This document shows positions 40,496 to 49,473 of a stretch of DNA of 64,000 nucleotides, in pieces. The translations under genes and the position numbers were made by a program. The first letter of the stretch is position 1, and every line of letters starts with the position of its first letter. The DNA is from JAJNBA01 sp035512775. Lineage in GTDB: Bacteria > Actinomycetota > UBA4738 > HRBIN12. The DNA lies in the NCBI GenBank assembly GCA_035512775.1, contig DATKDI010000049.1:1-64000 (forward strand). Direction: 5' to 3'. Below the pieces are notes generated by a model. That model worked only from the letters and a program-made list of their open reading frames with translations. It ran no database searches and had not been told where the DNA came from.

Positions 40496-40942
40496 GTGGC
40501 CGAGCTCCTCGGCACGCATAGCTACTCACTCGACCCGAAAGGCAGGGTGTCGTTGCCCGCGAAGTTCCGCGAGGCATTCGACGAAGGCCTCTGGCTCACC
40601 ATGGGCCAGGACCGGTGCCTGTATTGCTTCCCCAGGGTCGAATGGGAGCGGCGGAGCAGCGAGGTCGACGCCTTCGCCCTCTCCGACAAGGACGGTCGGG
40701 CCTTCTCCCGGCTGTTCTTCTCTTCGGCGGATGAGGTGAGGCTCGACGGGCAGGGACGCGTGACGATCCCGCAGCGGCTCCGGGAAGCGGTCGGCATCAA
40801 GAAGGAGGTCGTGGTCCTCGGCGTGCGCGAGCGCATGGAGATCTGGGACCGCGGGGAGTTCGAGCGGTACCGCGATGCCCACGCGGTCGCGTACGAGAAC
40901 GGAGACCTGGAGCCCCGGGCGCCCGCAGGTCGCGGCACGTAG
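40496..40942 (+). CDS. mraZ: Transcriptional regulator/cell division protein MraZ
   Basis: 148 residues starting with GTG, with GGGGAGGAAGG upstream. Two AbrB-like SpoVT repeats: GTHSYSLDPKGRVSLPAKFREAF and SADEVRLDGQGRVTIPQRLREAVGI, each with the DxxGR motif that touches DNA. It represses its own dcw operon from repeated boxes upstream, which are present here. First gene of the dcw cluster; a 37-codon ORF and rsmH follow. Confidence 0.95.
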   Translation: MAELLGTHSYSLDPKGRVSLPAKFREAFDEGLWLTMGQDRCLYCFPRVEWERRSSEVDAFALSDKDGRAFSRLFFSSADEVRLDGQGRVTIPQRLREAVGIKKEVVVLGVRERMEIWDRGEFERYRDAHAVAYENGDLEPRAPAGRGT

Positions 40943-41011
40943 TCGGGAGCCCGTATCTGGGCACGAGCGCCCGGGCGAGTCGGACCCCACGGACGAACCC
41001 TAGGAGGGAAC

Positions 41012-41125
41012 ATGCAGACGAAGCTCTCGACGGAGGTGCGACAGAGCCTCTCGCTCCTCGCGATGACGGCGTTGACGCTGCTCGCGTCGATCGGTCTCGG
41101 GGTGCTGGCGGGACAGATCGGGTGA
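41012..41125 (+). CDS. 37-residue single-span membrane peptide between mraZ and rsmH
   Basis: ATG at 41012 is preceded by a near-ideal TAGGAGGGAAC. The product is MQTKLSTEVRQ, a hydrophobic run of about 23 residues (SLSLLAMTALTLLASIGLGV) and AGQIG at the end, so a short cytoplasmic or periplasmic arm and one transmembrane helix. The stop lies two bases before the rsmH GTG, so translation may be coupled to it. No known dcw protein of this size fits. Its strong ribosome-binding site and placement make it a believable gene. Confidence 0.65.
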   Translation: MQTKLSTEVRQSLSLLAMTALTLLASIGLGVLAGQIG

Positions 41126-41126
41126 C

Positions 41127-42014
41127 GTGGCGAACGACGATGCACGGCACGAGCCGGTCATGGTGGCCGAGGTCGTCGACTTCCTGGTCGCCGGGCGGTC
41201 GGGGACCGGGGGAAGGGTCGCCGATATGACGGTGGGCGCCGGCGGCCATGCCGAGGCGCTCCTCGAGGCCGGCGTGGGCAGGGTGATCGGGTTCGATCGC
41301 GATGCGGACGCCGTGCGGACCGCCCATCAGCGCTTGGCCGGCTACGGCGACCGCTTCACCGCGGTGCATCGACGCTTCTCCCAGGTCGGAGAGGCCGAAA
41401 CCACGGGGCCGCTGCAAGGGGTCCTCTTCGACCTGGGAGTGTCGTCGATGCAGTTGGACGAGCCCGCTCGTGGATTCGGGTATCGCGTCGACGGGCCACT
41501 CGACATGCGGATGGGTCCGAGCGACGTGACCGCGGCGGACCTCGTGAACGATCTTCCGGAGCACGAGTTGGCCGATCTGCTTTTCGAGTTCGGGCAGGAG
41601 CACCGGTCGCGCCGCATCGCGCGAGCGATCGTCCGGGCCCGGGACCGAGCTCGCATCGAGACCACCGACCAGCTGGCCGGAGTGGTCGCGGGCGCTGTGG
41701 GACGACGTCCGGGGGGCCCCCACCCCGCGCGTCGTGCGTTCCAAGCGCTCCGTATCGCGGTCAACCGGGAGCTCGAGGAGCTCGCCGCCTCCCTGCCTCG
41801 GGCGGTCGGGCTCCTCGGCCCCGGTGGCCGCGTGGTGGTCCTCTCGTACCACTCGTTGGAGGACGGCATCGTGAAGCGGGCGTTCCGTGACGATGACCGA
41901 CTCCGTGTGCTGACCAAGAAGCCGCTGACTCCTTCCGCGGAGGAAATGGCCCGCAACCCACGGGCACGCAGCGCCAAGCTGCGTGCGGCCGAGCGCGTCG
42001 AGGAGGCGGCATGA
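41127..42014 (+). CDS. rsmH: 16S rRNA m4C1402 methyltransferase
   Basis: 295 residues from GTG 41127. Motifs: HEPVMVAEVVDFL, the SAM loop VADMTVGAGGHAEALL, GFDRDADAV, GVLFDLGVSSMQLDEPARGFGYRVDGPLDMRM, RRAFQALRIAVNREL and VVLSYHSLEDGIVKRAF. It N4-methylates C1402 in the decoding centre of 16S rRNA. Its stop overlaps the next ATG by four bases. Confidence 0.96.
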   Translation: MANDDARHEPVMVAEVVDFLVAGRSGTGGRVADMTVGAGGHAEALLEAGVGRVIGFDRDADAVRTAHQRLAGYGDRFTAVHRRFSQVGEAETTGPLQGVLFDLGVSSMQLDEPARGFGYRVDGPLDMRMGPSDVTAADLVNDLPEHELADLLFEFGQEHRSRRIARAIVRARDRARIETTDQLAGVVAGAVGRRPGGPHPARRAFQALRIAVNRELEELAASLPRAVGLLGPGGRVVVLSYHSLEDGIVKRAFRDDDRLRVLTKKPLTPSAEEMARNPRARSAKLRAAERVEEAA

Positions 42015-42463
42015 GCCTCCCCGCGCGTGAGGCGGAGGGGTGGACGCCGCCCACCCCGCAGCCCGTCCGACGTCGTGCGGTCACCCCCGCACGCGCGCCC
42101 GCGGCGCGCCCGCCGACCCTCAAGCCTCCCCATCCCCATCGGCGGGCGCGCCGCGAGCATCACTCCGCGTTCTGGATCCTCACCGCGGTGGTCGTCTCCG
42201 CCATGGTGGTGGGGCTCGTGTCTTTGAACGCCATGAGGATCGACGCGGCGTACCGGACCCGGTCGGTGTCCGAGCGCGTCCGGCTGCTGACCGACGAGCG
42301 TCGAACCCTCGTCAACGATGTCGCGCGACTCTCCTCGCCTTCTCGGATCGGCACGTGGGCGCGCCGGGAGGGCCTCGTGCATCCGGCATCGGGCGACGTG
42401 GTGATCCTGCAGGTGCCCGGGACCGCCGCCTCGTCTTCCTCGAAGGACGAGGTCGGGGAGTGA
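42011..42463 (+). CDS. ftsL: FtsL-like division protein (short bitopic coiled-coil)
   Basis: 150 residues. A proline/arginine-rich cytoplasmic part of about 50 residues (ending PHPHRRARREHHSA) precedes one transmembrane helix (FWILTAVVVSAMVVGLVSL), then an extracellular heptad-like segment MRIDAAYRTRSVSERVRLLTDERRTLVNDVARLSSPSRIGTWAR and a short tail. Sequence identity is weak in this family; the call rests on topology and the position between rsmH and ftsI, where FtsL bridges FtsQ/FtsB to FtsWI. Overlaps both neighbours (ATGA, GTGA). Confidence 0.8.
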   Translation: MSLPAREAEGWTPPTPQPVRRRAVTPARAPAARPPTLKPPHPHRRARREHHSAFWILTAVVVSAMVVGLVSLNAMRIDAAYRTRSVSERVRLLTDERRTLVNDVARLSSPSRIGTWARREGLVHPASGDVVILQVPGTAASSSSKDEVGE

Positions 42464-44166
42464 AGCGTCCGCCCGCGGGCCGCCTCGTGGCCCTGCTGGG
42501 TGCCATGGTGCTGGCGCTGGTGGGTGTCGTCGCTCGCTTGGTGCTCCTGCAGGTGGGCGATCATCGAGCGCTCGCGGCCCAGGGGCTTCGTCAGCGTGTC
42601 CATCCCACGGTTCTTCCGGCGGAGCGCGGCGCGATCGTCGATCGGACCGGCGTGCCGCTCGCGATCACCCTGGAGGCGCGCGACATCTACGCGGATCCTC
42701 GCTACGTGACCGACCCGGTCGGTGAGGCCGCGAAGGTCGCGCGGATCCTGGACCTGCGGGCCCGAGACGTCGAGCGCCGGCTGCGGACGCCCGACGCCAC
42801 GTTCGTCTACCTCGATCGACAGGTGGACGTGCGGGTCGCGGATCGACTCGAAGCCCTCGGACTGCCGGGGATCGGGTTCCTCGAGGTGCCGAAGCGCTAC
42901 TACCCGGCCGGCGAGCTCGCGCCCCAGGTCCTCGGGTTCGTCGGCGTCGATGCGACCGGGCTGGCAGGCCTCGAGTTCGCGTACGAGGACATCCTCGCGG
43001 GCACACCTGGGACGCGCACCGTCGAGTTGTCGGCCGACGGACTGCCGATCGCGAGCGGGATCGAGATCTTGGAGCCGGCGATCGCCGGCAGGACGCTCGT
43101 TACCACGCTCGATCGGGAGGTGCAGTACTTGGCACAGGAGGCGCTCCGCAGGGCCGTGAGGCAGAACCACGCCAAGGGTGGAACGATCGTCGTGATGGAC
43201 GCCCGCACCGGGGACATCTCCGCGATGGCCAGCTACCCGTGGTTCGATCCGAACGACTTCGAGCGCGCCGACCGCGAAGCGGTACGGAACCGAGCGGTGA
43301 CCGACATGTTCGAGCCAGGATCCGTGAACAAGGTCGTGACGGCGGCCGCTGCGCTCGAGAGCGGGTCCGTGGGCGTGCGCGAGATCTTCCAGGTGCCGTG
43401 GTGGATGCGGGTGGGGGGATACACCGTGAACGACTCGCACCCTCATCAGGTCCAGCCGATGACGCTGGGCGACATCGTGGCCCATTCCAGCAACATCGGA
43501 TCCGCGATGGTGGCCGAGCGTGTCGGCAGCGCCGAGCTCGCCTCGGTCCTCGCGCGCTTCGGCTACGGGAGTCCGACGGGCGTCGGGTTCCCAGGGGAGG
43601 CGGGCGGTGTCGTGCCCGACCTCCTGAACTGGACGGACATCACCCGCGCCACCGTGGCGTACGGCCAAGGCATCTCGATGACCCCGCTACAGATGGCCGC
43701 CGTGTACGCGACGGTGGCGAACGGTGGGGTGTGGGTGCAACCTCGCCTCGTTCGTGGGACCTCGGAGCCCGACGGGCAACTGGACGTCGCACCCCGCTCC
43801 GAGCCGCACCGCGTCCTGTCCGAGGACACCGCGAGGATGCTCACGCGGATGCTCGCGTCGGTCGTGGAGACGGGGACCGGGGGCGCGGCGCAGATCCCCG
43901 GGTACCAGGTGGCCGGGAAGACGGGCACGGCCCGGAAGCTGGTCGACGGCCGGTACATCCGACGGTACATGGCCTCATTCGTGGGGTTCCTGCCGGCCTC
44001 GGATCCCCGTGTGGTCATCGTGGTATCGATCGACGAGCCTCGCACCGTCTACGGCGGGGTCGCGGCGGCCCCGGTGTTCTCCGAGATCGCGCGCCACGTG
44101 ATCCAGCGGCTCGCGATCCCGGCCGCACCCCCCGTGCGTCTCCCCCCGTTCGCCTCCGATCTCTGA
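42460..44166 (+). CDS. ftsI: Division-specific peptidoglycan transpeptidase FtsI (PBP3)
   Basis: 568 residues from the GTG overlapping the ftsL stop. One N-terminal helix (LVALLGAMVLALVGVVARLVL), a pedestal domain with LPAERGAIVDRTGVPLA, and the transpeptidase domain with SxxK in EPGSVNKVV, SxN in HSSNIGSAM and KTG in VAGKTGTARKL. Class B PBP that cross-links septal peptidoglycan with FtsW. No PASTA repeats are present at the C-terminus. The gene is followed by a 42-base gap holding an internal -10 for murE. Confidence 0.95.
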   Translation: MKRPPAGRLVALLGAMVLALVGVVARLVLLQVGDHRALAAQGLRQRVHPTVLPAERGAIVDRTGVPLAITLEARDIYADPRYVTDPVGEAAKVARILDLRARDVERRLRTPDATFVYLDRQVDVRVADRLEALGLPGIGFLEVPKRYYPAGELAPQVLGFVGVDATGLAGLEFAYEDILAGTPGTRTVELSADGLPIASGIEILEPAIAGRTLVTTLDREVQYLAQEALRRAVRQNHAKGGTIVVMDARTGDISAMASYPWFDPNDFERADREAVRNRAVTDMFEPGSVNKVVTAAAALESGSVGVREIFQVPWWMRVGGYTVNDSHPHQVQPMTLGDIVAHSSNIGSAMVAERVGSAELASVLARFGYGSPTGVGFPGEAGGVVPDLLNWTDITRATVAYGQGISMTPLQMAAVYATVANGGVWVQPRLVRGTSEPDGQLDVAPRSEPHRVLSEDTARMLTRMLASVVETGTGGAAQIPGYQVAGKTGTARKLVDGRYIRRYMASFVGFLPASDPRVVIVVSIDEPRTVYGGVAAAPVFSEIARHVIQRLAIPAAPPVRLPPFASDL

Positions 44167-44194
44167 GGCTGCCGGTCCCGCGACCGAGCCCCGG

Positions 44195-44200
44195 TACGCT
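44195..44200 (+). promoter_or_regulatory. Internal -10 hexamer TACGCT before murE
   Basis: TACGCT, eight bases before the murE GTG, in the only substantial gap of the early dcw cluster. It suggests separate, leaderless expression of the mur genes. Confidence 0.45.
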
Positions 44201-44208
44201 GGACGGCG

Positions 44209-45669
44209 GTGAGACGTCTTCCCCACGTGCCGCTGTCCGCGGTCGCGGCCGCCGTGCCCGGCGCCGAGATCCGCGGTGACGCAAGCATCCAGGTCGGCGA
44301 GGCCACGTTCGACTCTCGTCAGGTCGTTTCGGGTGCCCTCTTCTTCTGCGTACCGGGCGCCCGGGCCGACGGACACGACTTCGCCGGCGACGCGGCTCGT
44401 TCGGGGGCAGCAGCGCTGGTGGTGGAGCGGTGGCTCGACCTCGACCTTGCGCAGGTCGTGGTCCCGTCCGCTCGGGGGACGATGGGGCCGATGTCGGCGG
44501 TGGTGTTCGGCGAGCCGGCGCACTCGCTCACGATCGTGGGGGTGACCGGCACCAACGGCAAGACGACGGTGGTCCACCTGCTCGACGCGGTGCTCCGGGC
44601 CGCCGGGCAGCGCACCGGGGCGATCGGCACGGTCGGCGCGCACGTGGCGGGAGACCCGATCCCGGTCGCGCGGACGACTCCCGAAGCGCCCGACCTCCAG
44701 CGCCTGCTCGCCCGGATGCGGGATGACGGCGTCACGACCGTGGCCATGGAGGTGTCGTCGCATGCGCTCGATCAGGGTCGGGTCGGCGGGGTGGTCTTCG
44801 ACGCGGCCGTGTTCACCAACCTCTCGCAGGATCACCTCGACCATCACGGCTCGATGGAGTCTTATTTCGAGGCGAAGGCGTCCTTGTTCGCGCCCGGGCG
44901 AACCGAGCACGCGCTGGTGAACCTCGACGATCCGTGGGGAAGGCGACTCCTCGACGTCGCGGTGCCGATCACCACGTACGGGCTCGATCCGGGAGCCGAC
45001 GTCCGCGCGGAGGACGTTCGGGCGACGGTGGACGGCCTGACGTTCCGGGTGGGCGACCGCGAGGTCACGAGTTTGCTCCGGGGCGCGTTCAACGTGTCGA
45101 ACTGCCTCGCCGCGATCGCGTCCTCCGGGGTGATCGGCGTGGACACGGAGGACGCGATCCGGGGCGTGGCGAGCGCCGGGCAGGTGGCGGGACGGATGGA
45201 GCCCGTGGGCCCTGGGCAGGATTTCCTGGTGGTGGTGGATTACGCGCACACGCCGGATAGCATCCGAACAGTGCTTGCCGCGGCACGCCCGTTGGCGACG
45301 GGCCGGGTGATCGTCGTCTTCGGTTGCGGTGGTGACCGTGACCGCGCGAAGCGGTTCCCGATGGGAGCTGCGGCAACGGAGGGAGCTGATCTCACGGTCA
45401 TCACCACCGACAATCCACGCTCCGAGGACCCCACCGACATCATCGCCGATGTCGAGCGGGGGGCCGCAGCAAGCGGCGGACGCTACGTCGTCGAACCCGA
45501 TCGTCGTTCGGCGATCCGGCTCGCCCTGGGCGACGCGCGTCCCGGAGACGTCGTCGTCGTCGCCGGGAAGGGCCACGAGTCGGAGCAGGAGCTGGCCGGC
45601 CGATCCGTCCCGTTCGACGACCGCGTCGTCGTCCGTGAGGAGCTCGAGGCCTTGGGGGGGTCCGAGTGA
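44209..45669 (+). CDS. murE: UDP-MurNAc-L-Ala-D-Glu:meso-diaminopimelate ligase
   Basis: 486 residues from GTG 44209. Mur ligase motifs: VGVTGTNGKTTVVHLL (ATP loop), MEVSSHALDQGRV, NLSQDHLDHHGSMESYF, VDYAHTPDSIRTVL and VFGCGGDRDRAKRFPMG. TDNPRSEDP contains the DNPR box that selects meso-diaminopimelate over lysine, so the wall is predicted to be of the mDAP type. Overlaps murF by four bases. Confidence 0.95.
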   Translation: MRRLPHVPLSAVAAAVPGAEIRGDASIQVGEATFDSRQVVSGALFFCVPGARADGHDFAGDAARSGAAALVVERWLDLDLAQVVVPSARGTMGPMSAVVFGEPAHSLTIVGVTGTNGKTTVVHLLDAVLRAAGQRTGAIGTVGAHVAGDPIPVARTTPEAPDLQRLLARMRDDGVTTVAMEVSSHALDQGRVGGVVFDAAVFTNLSQDHLDHHGSMESYFEAKASLFAPGRTEHALVNLDDPWGRRLLDVAVPITTYGLDPGADVRAEDVRATVDGLTFRVGDREVTSLLRGAFNVSNCLAAIASSGVIGVDTEDAIRGVASAGQVAGRMEPVGPGQDFLVVVDYAHTPDSIRTVLAAARPLATGRVIVVFGCGGDRDRAKRFPMGAAATEGADLTVITTDNPRSEDPTDIIADVERGAAASGGRYVVEPDRRSAIRLALGDARPGDVVVVAGKGHESEQELAGRSVPFDDRVVVREELEALGGSE

Positions 45670-47048
45670 GGCCACGGCGGCTGGCTGAGGTGGCGATCGC
45701 CGTGGAGGGGTCGGTCGAGGGCGACGACGTCGAGGTGCGGTCGGTGACGACGGACTCGCGCGACGTGGTTGCCGGCGCACTGTTCGTCGCACTGTCGGGG
45801 GAGCACACGGACGGTCATCGTTTCGTGGACCAGGCGTTCGCCGGTGGCGCGGTGGCGGCGATGATCGATGGGTCGGGGAGCGTGGCGAACGACGCCGACG
45901 ACCCGGACAGACCCGTGGTGCGGGTGGGTTCGACGGCCGAGGCGTTGCTGCGCTTGGCCGCCGACGAGCGCAACTCGATGACGGCGACCGTCGTCGGCGT
46001 CACGGGCGCGAACGGCAAGACCTCCACGAAGGATCTCGCGGTCGCGGTCGCGCAGACCCGGTTCCGAGTGCACGCCAGCCCGGGCTCGTTCAACAACGAG
46101 ATCGGGCTGCCGATGACCCTGCTCGGCGCACCTCCCGACGCCGAGGTGCTCGTCGTGGAGATGGGCGCGCGACGTCTCGGCGACGTGAAGCTCCTGTCGG
46201 GGGTCGCCCGACCCGACATCGTCGTGGTGACGAACGTGGGCGTCGCCCACATGGAGGTCTTCGGATCGTGGGGGTCGATCGTCGAGGCGTCCGCCGAGCC
46301 GATCGATGCGCTCGGTCCCGACGGGCTGGCGATCTTGAACGCGGACGATCCCGTCGTCATCGCGTACGGGGATCGGTGCCCGGGCCGGGTGGTGACCTTC
46401 GGCACCCGCCCCGACGCCGACGTGCGAGCCCACGACGTCGCGCTGGGTCCCGACGGGCGGGCGTCGTTCCGGCTCGTCTCCGATGGCGCGGAGACCGAGG
46501 TGACGTTGGCGGTGCCGGGCGAGCACATGGTCTCGAACGCACTTGCGGCCGTGGCCGTCGGCCTCGAGTTGGGCATCCCCCTCTTGGAAGTCGGCCCTGC
46601 GCTCGCGCAGGCGGGCGTGTCCCGCTGGCGGATGGAGACGTTCTCGACGGCGGACGAGATCCGGGTCCTGAACGATGCGTACAACGCGAACCCAGAGTCC
46701 ACCGCCGCGGCGATCCGGACCGCGCGGTGGATGGCAGGCGAGGGTCGCCTCATCGCGGTGCTCGGCGAGATGGCGGAGCTCGGCGCCATCTCGGAAGAAG
46801 AGCACGACCGGGTGGGGGAACTGGCGGCCCGGATCCGGGTCGACCGACTGCTCACGGTGGGGGAGACCGCGCGCACGATCGCGCGCGCGGCCATCCGGGA
46901 AGGCATGGAGCCGAACGACGTCGCGAGCTACGACAACCCCTCCGCGGCGCTCGACGACGTTCGGCGCTCCGCGGTTCCCGGTGACCTGGTCCTCTTCAAG
47001 GGGTCACGGGTGGCCGGGCTGGAGACCCTGGCGGAGGCCCTGCGGTGA
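45666..47048 (+). CDS. murF: UDP-MurNAc-tripeptide:D-Ala-D-Ala ligase
   Basis: 460 residues from the overlapping GTG. Motifs: SVTTDSRDVVAGALFVALSGEHTDGH, VVGVTGANGKTSTKDL, HASPGSFNNEIGLPMTLL, VVEMGARRLGDVKLL, NVGVAHMEVFGS, and VLNDAYNANPESTAAAIRT. It adds the D-Ala-D-Ala dipeptide to complete the UDP-MurNAc pentapeptide. No ddl gene is in the window, so its substrate is made elsewhere. Overlaps mraY by four bases. Confidence 0.95.
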   Translation: MRPRRLAEVAIAVEGSVEGDDVEVRSVTTDSRDVVAGALFVALSGEHTDGHRFVDQAFAGGAVAAMIDGSGSVANDADDPDRPVVRVGSTAEALLRLAADERNSMTATVVGVTGANGKTSTKDLAVAVAQTRFRVHASPGSFNNEIGLPMTLLGAPPDAEVLVVEMGARRLGDVKLLSGVARPDIVVVTNVGVAHMEVFGSWGSIVEASAEPIDALGPDGLAILNADDPVVIAYGDRCPGRVVTFGTRPDADVRAHDVALGPDGRASFRLVSDGAETEVTLAVPGEHMVSNALAAVAVGLELGIPLLEVGPALAQAGVSRWRMETFSTADEIRVLNDAYNANPESTAAAIRTARWMAGEGRLIAVLGEMAELGAISEEEHDRVGELAARIRVDRLLTVGETARTIARAAIREGMEPNDVASYDNPSAALDDVRRSAVPGDLVLFKGSRVAGLETLAEALR

Positions 47049-48127
47049 TCCCGATCCTCGTGGCGGGCGCGGTCGGTCTGGCGGTGACGCTCCTCGGGAC
47101 CCCGGTCGCAATCCGGGTCTTCCGTGTCTGGGGGTGGGGTCAGCGGATCCGCGAGGACGGTCCACATACCCACTTCGAGAAGGTCGGCACGCCCACGATG
47201 GGCGGGATCGTGATGCTCGTGGCGCTCGTCGTCGCGTACCTCGCGACACGGCCCACGATCGCCGCAGGGATCACGTTCAGCCCCGCAGGACTCGCGCTGA
47301 TCCTCGCCGCGGTGGGGTTCGGGCTCGTGGGCTTCGTCGACGACTTCCTGAAGGTCCGACGGAAGCGATCCCTCGGTCTGTCGAAGACGCAGAAGTTCTT
47401 GGGAACCGCCCTCGTGTCGATGCTCTTCGCGCTCGTCGTTGTCGCGTTCTCCGGAGATACCGGCACGTCGACGAGCCTCTCGTTCGTCCGGCCGACGGCG
47501 CTGGATCTCGGGGTGTTCTTCTACGTGTGGGTGTTCGTGGTGCTGACGTCCTCCTCGCACGCGGTGAACCTGACCGACGGACTCGACGGGCTCGCGGCCG
47601 GTTCCTCGATCCTCGTCCTCGCGGGGTACGTGTTCATCGCCTTCTGGCAGTTCCGCCACACCTGCGCCGATGGCCTCACCGCCGCGGCGTTGAAGGCGTG
47701 TTACGAGGGCGTCGACCTCCTCGCGATGCAGGACACCGCGATCATCGCGGCGGCGATGATGGGCGCCGCGATGGGCTTCCTGTGGTGGAACGCCGCCCCC
47801 GCGCGCATCTTCATGGGTGACACGGGCGCGCTGGCGCTGGGGGGTCTGTTCGGCGCCATGGCGATCACGACGAACACGCAGATGCTGCTGATCATCCTCG
47901 GCGGCCTCTACGTCATCGAGACGATGTCGGTGATCATCCAGGTGATCTCGTTCCGGGGGTTCGGGCGACGGATCTTCCGGATGTCGCCGATCCATCATCA
48001 CTTCGAGCTCGCCGGTTGGCCCGAGTTCACTGTGATCGTGCGGTTCTGGATCATCGCCGGGCTCTGTGTCGCGGTCGGGCTCGGCGTGTTCTACGCGGAC
48101 TTCATCGCCCGAGGAGGACTCGATTGA
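47045..48127 (+). CDS. mraY: Phospho-N-acetylmuramoyl-pentapeptide transferase
   Basis: 360 residues from GTG 47045. About ten membrane helices; conserved loops GPHTHFEKVGTPTMGGIV, GLVGFVDDFLKVRRKRSLGL with the catalytic DD, NLTDGLDGLAAG, ARIFMGDTGALALGG and MSPIHHHFELAGWPE. It makes lipid I by moving phospho-MurNAc-pentapeptide to undecaprenyl phosphate at the inner membrane face. Its stop overlaps a TTG start for murD. Confidence 0.96.
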   Translation: MIPILVAGAVGLAVTLLGTPVAIRVFRVWGWGQRIREDGPHTHFEKVGTPTMGGIVMLVALVVAYLATRPTIAAGITFSPAGLALILAAVGFGLVGFVDDFLKVRRKRSLGLSKTQKFLGTALVSMLFALVVVAFSGDTGTSTSLSFVRPTALDLGVFFYVWVFVVLTSSSHAVNLTDGLDGLAAGSSILVLAGYVFIAFWQFRHTCADGLTAAALKACYEGVDLLAMQDTAIIAAAMMGAAMGFLWWNAAPARIFMGDTGALALGGLFGAMAITTNTQMLLIILGGLYVIETMSVIIQVISFRGFGRRIFRMSPIHHHFELAGWPEFTVIVRFWIIAGLCVAVGLGVFYADFIARGGLD

Positions 48128-49473
48128 GCGGGCGGTTCGCGGCGGAGCGGGCGGTCGTCGTGGGCGCGGGGGTCGCCGGCGCCGGCTCAGCGCGCGCCCT
48201 GTCGGCTGAGGGCGCTCGCGTCCTCGTGACGGAGTCCCGTCCGGAGATCGATGTGCCGGTCGCCGCCGAGCTGCGCGGGATCGGCGTCGAGGTCCGCACC
48301 GGTGGACACGACCGCAGCCATCTGGATGGCGCCACGCTGGTCGTGGTAGGCCCTGGTGTCTCACCGGACACCGACGTCGTCCGCTGGGCCCACGAGCTCG
48401 GACTCCCCGTCTGGGGTGAGATGGAGCTCGGCGCCCGGCTGGTCCGCGCGCCGTATCTGGCGGTCACCGGCACGAACGGCAAGACGACCGTCACGGCGAT
48501 GATCGAAGCGTGTCTGCGAGCGGGCGGGCACGACGCCCTGGCGTGCGGCAACATCGGCCTACCCTTCCCCGAGGCGGCCCGTCAGGAGCGCGACGTGCTC
48601 GTCGTGGAGGTGTCGAGCTTCCAACTCGCCGTCCAGACATCGTTCCATCCCACGATCTCGGTCCTGCTGAATGTCGCGCCCGATCACCTCGACTGGCACG
48701 GTTCCCTCGAGGCCTACGCGGAGGCGAAGGGAAGGATCCATGCCCTGCAGACCGGGCCTGACGTCCACATCGGCAACCGCGACGATCCGGCGGCGGTGGA
48801 GATCTCCTCGAAGGCGACGTGCGAGCTTCGGTGGTTCCGCCAGGGCCCTCCGGACGAGGGCGAGGTCGGGTACGTGGGGGAGGAGATCGTCGCCCGGGTC
48901 GACGGCACCCACCGGCTCGGCGTGATCGACGGCGAGCGCGCCGGATACCGGGAGGATGCGGCCGCCGCGGCGGCCGCCGCGCTCGCCTACGGCGTGGACC
49001 CGGCCGCCGTGGCGGCCGCGCTGGCCGGGTTCCGTCCCGCACGCCACCGCGGTGAGGTCGTCGCGATCGTCGACGGCGTGCGCTTCGTCGACAACTCCAA
49101 GGCCACCAACGTGCACGCGGCGGCGGCGGCGATCGACGGCGCCGGCGACGCCGTTTTGATCGCGGGCGGCCGCGCCAAGGGCGTGGATCTGTCGCCTCTG
49201 AGGGCGCACGCGGGCCGTCTCCGAGCGGTGGTCGCGATCGGCGAATCGGCTCCCGACGTCGTGGACGTGTTCGAGGGATCGGTCCCGACACATCTCGCCG
49301 GATCCATCGAGGAGGCCGTCCGGGAGGCGTTCGCCGCGGCTTCACCCGGAGAAGCGGTGCTGCTGGCTCCGGCGTGCGCGAGCTGGGATCAGTTCACGAG
49401 CTACGCGGAGCGCGGGGATCGGTTCGCGGCCGCGGCACGGTCGTTGCGGGCGGAGGCCGGCGCCCATGGCTGA
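48124..49473 (+). CDS. murD: UDP-MurNAc-L-alanine:D-glutamate ligase
   Basis: 449 residues from TTG 48124, chosen because GAGGAGG lies upstream and the TTGA overlap with the mraY stop fits the cluster style. Motifs: AVVVGAGVAGAGSARAL, YLAVTGTNGKTTVTAMIEA, ACGNIGLPFPE, VEVSSFQL, LLNVAPDHLDWHGSLEAY, FVDNSKATNVHAA and LLAPACASWDQFTSYAERGDRF. Adds D-Glu to UDP-MurNAc-L-Ala. Overlaps ftsW by eight bases. Confidence 0.95.
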   Translation: MSGRFAAERAVVVGAGVAGAGSARALSAEGARVLVTESRPEIDVPVAAELRGIGVEVRTGGHDRSHLDGATLVVVGPGVSPDTDVVRWAHELGLPVWGEMELGARLVRAPYLAVTGTNGKTTVTAMIEACLRAGGHDALACGNIGLPFPEAARQERDVLVVEVSSFQLAVQTSFHPTISVLLNVAPDHLDWHGSLEAYAEAKGRIHALQTGPDVHIGNRDDPAAVEISSKATCELRWFRQGPPDEGEVGYVGEEIVARVDGTHRLGVIDGERAGYREDAAAAAAAALAYGVDPAAVAAALAGFRPARHRGEVVAIVDGVRFVDNSKATNVHAAAAAIDGAGDAVLIAGGRAKGVDLSPLRAHAGRLRAVVAIGESAPDVVDVFEGSVPTHLAGSIEEAVREAFAAASPGEAVLLAPACASWDQFTSYAERGDRFAAAARSLRAEAGAHG

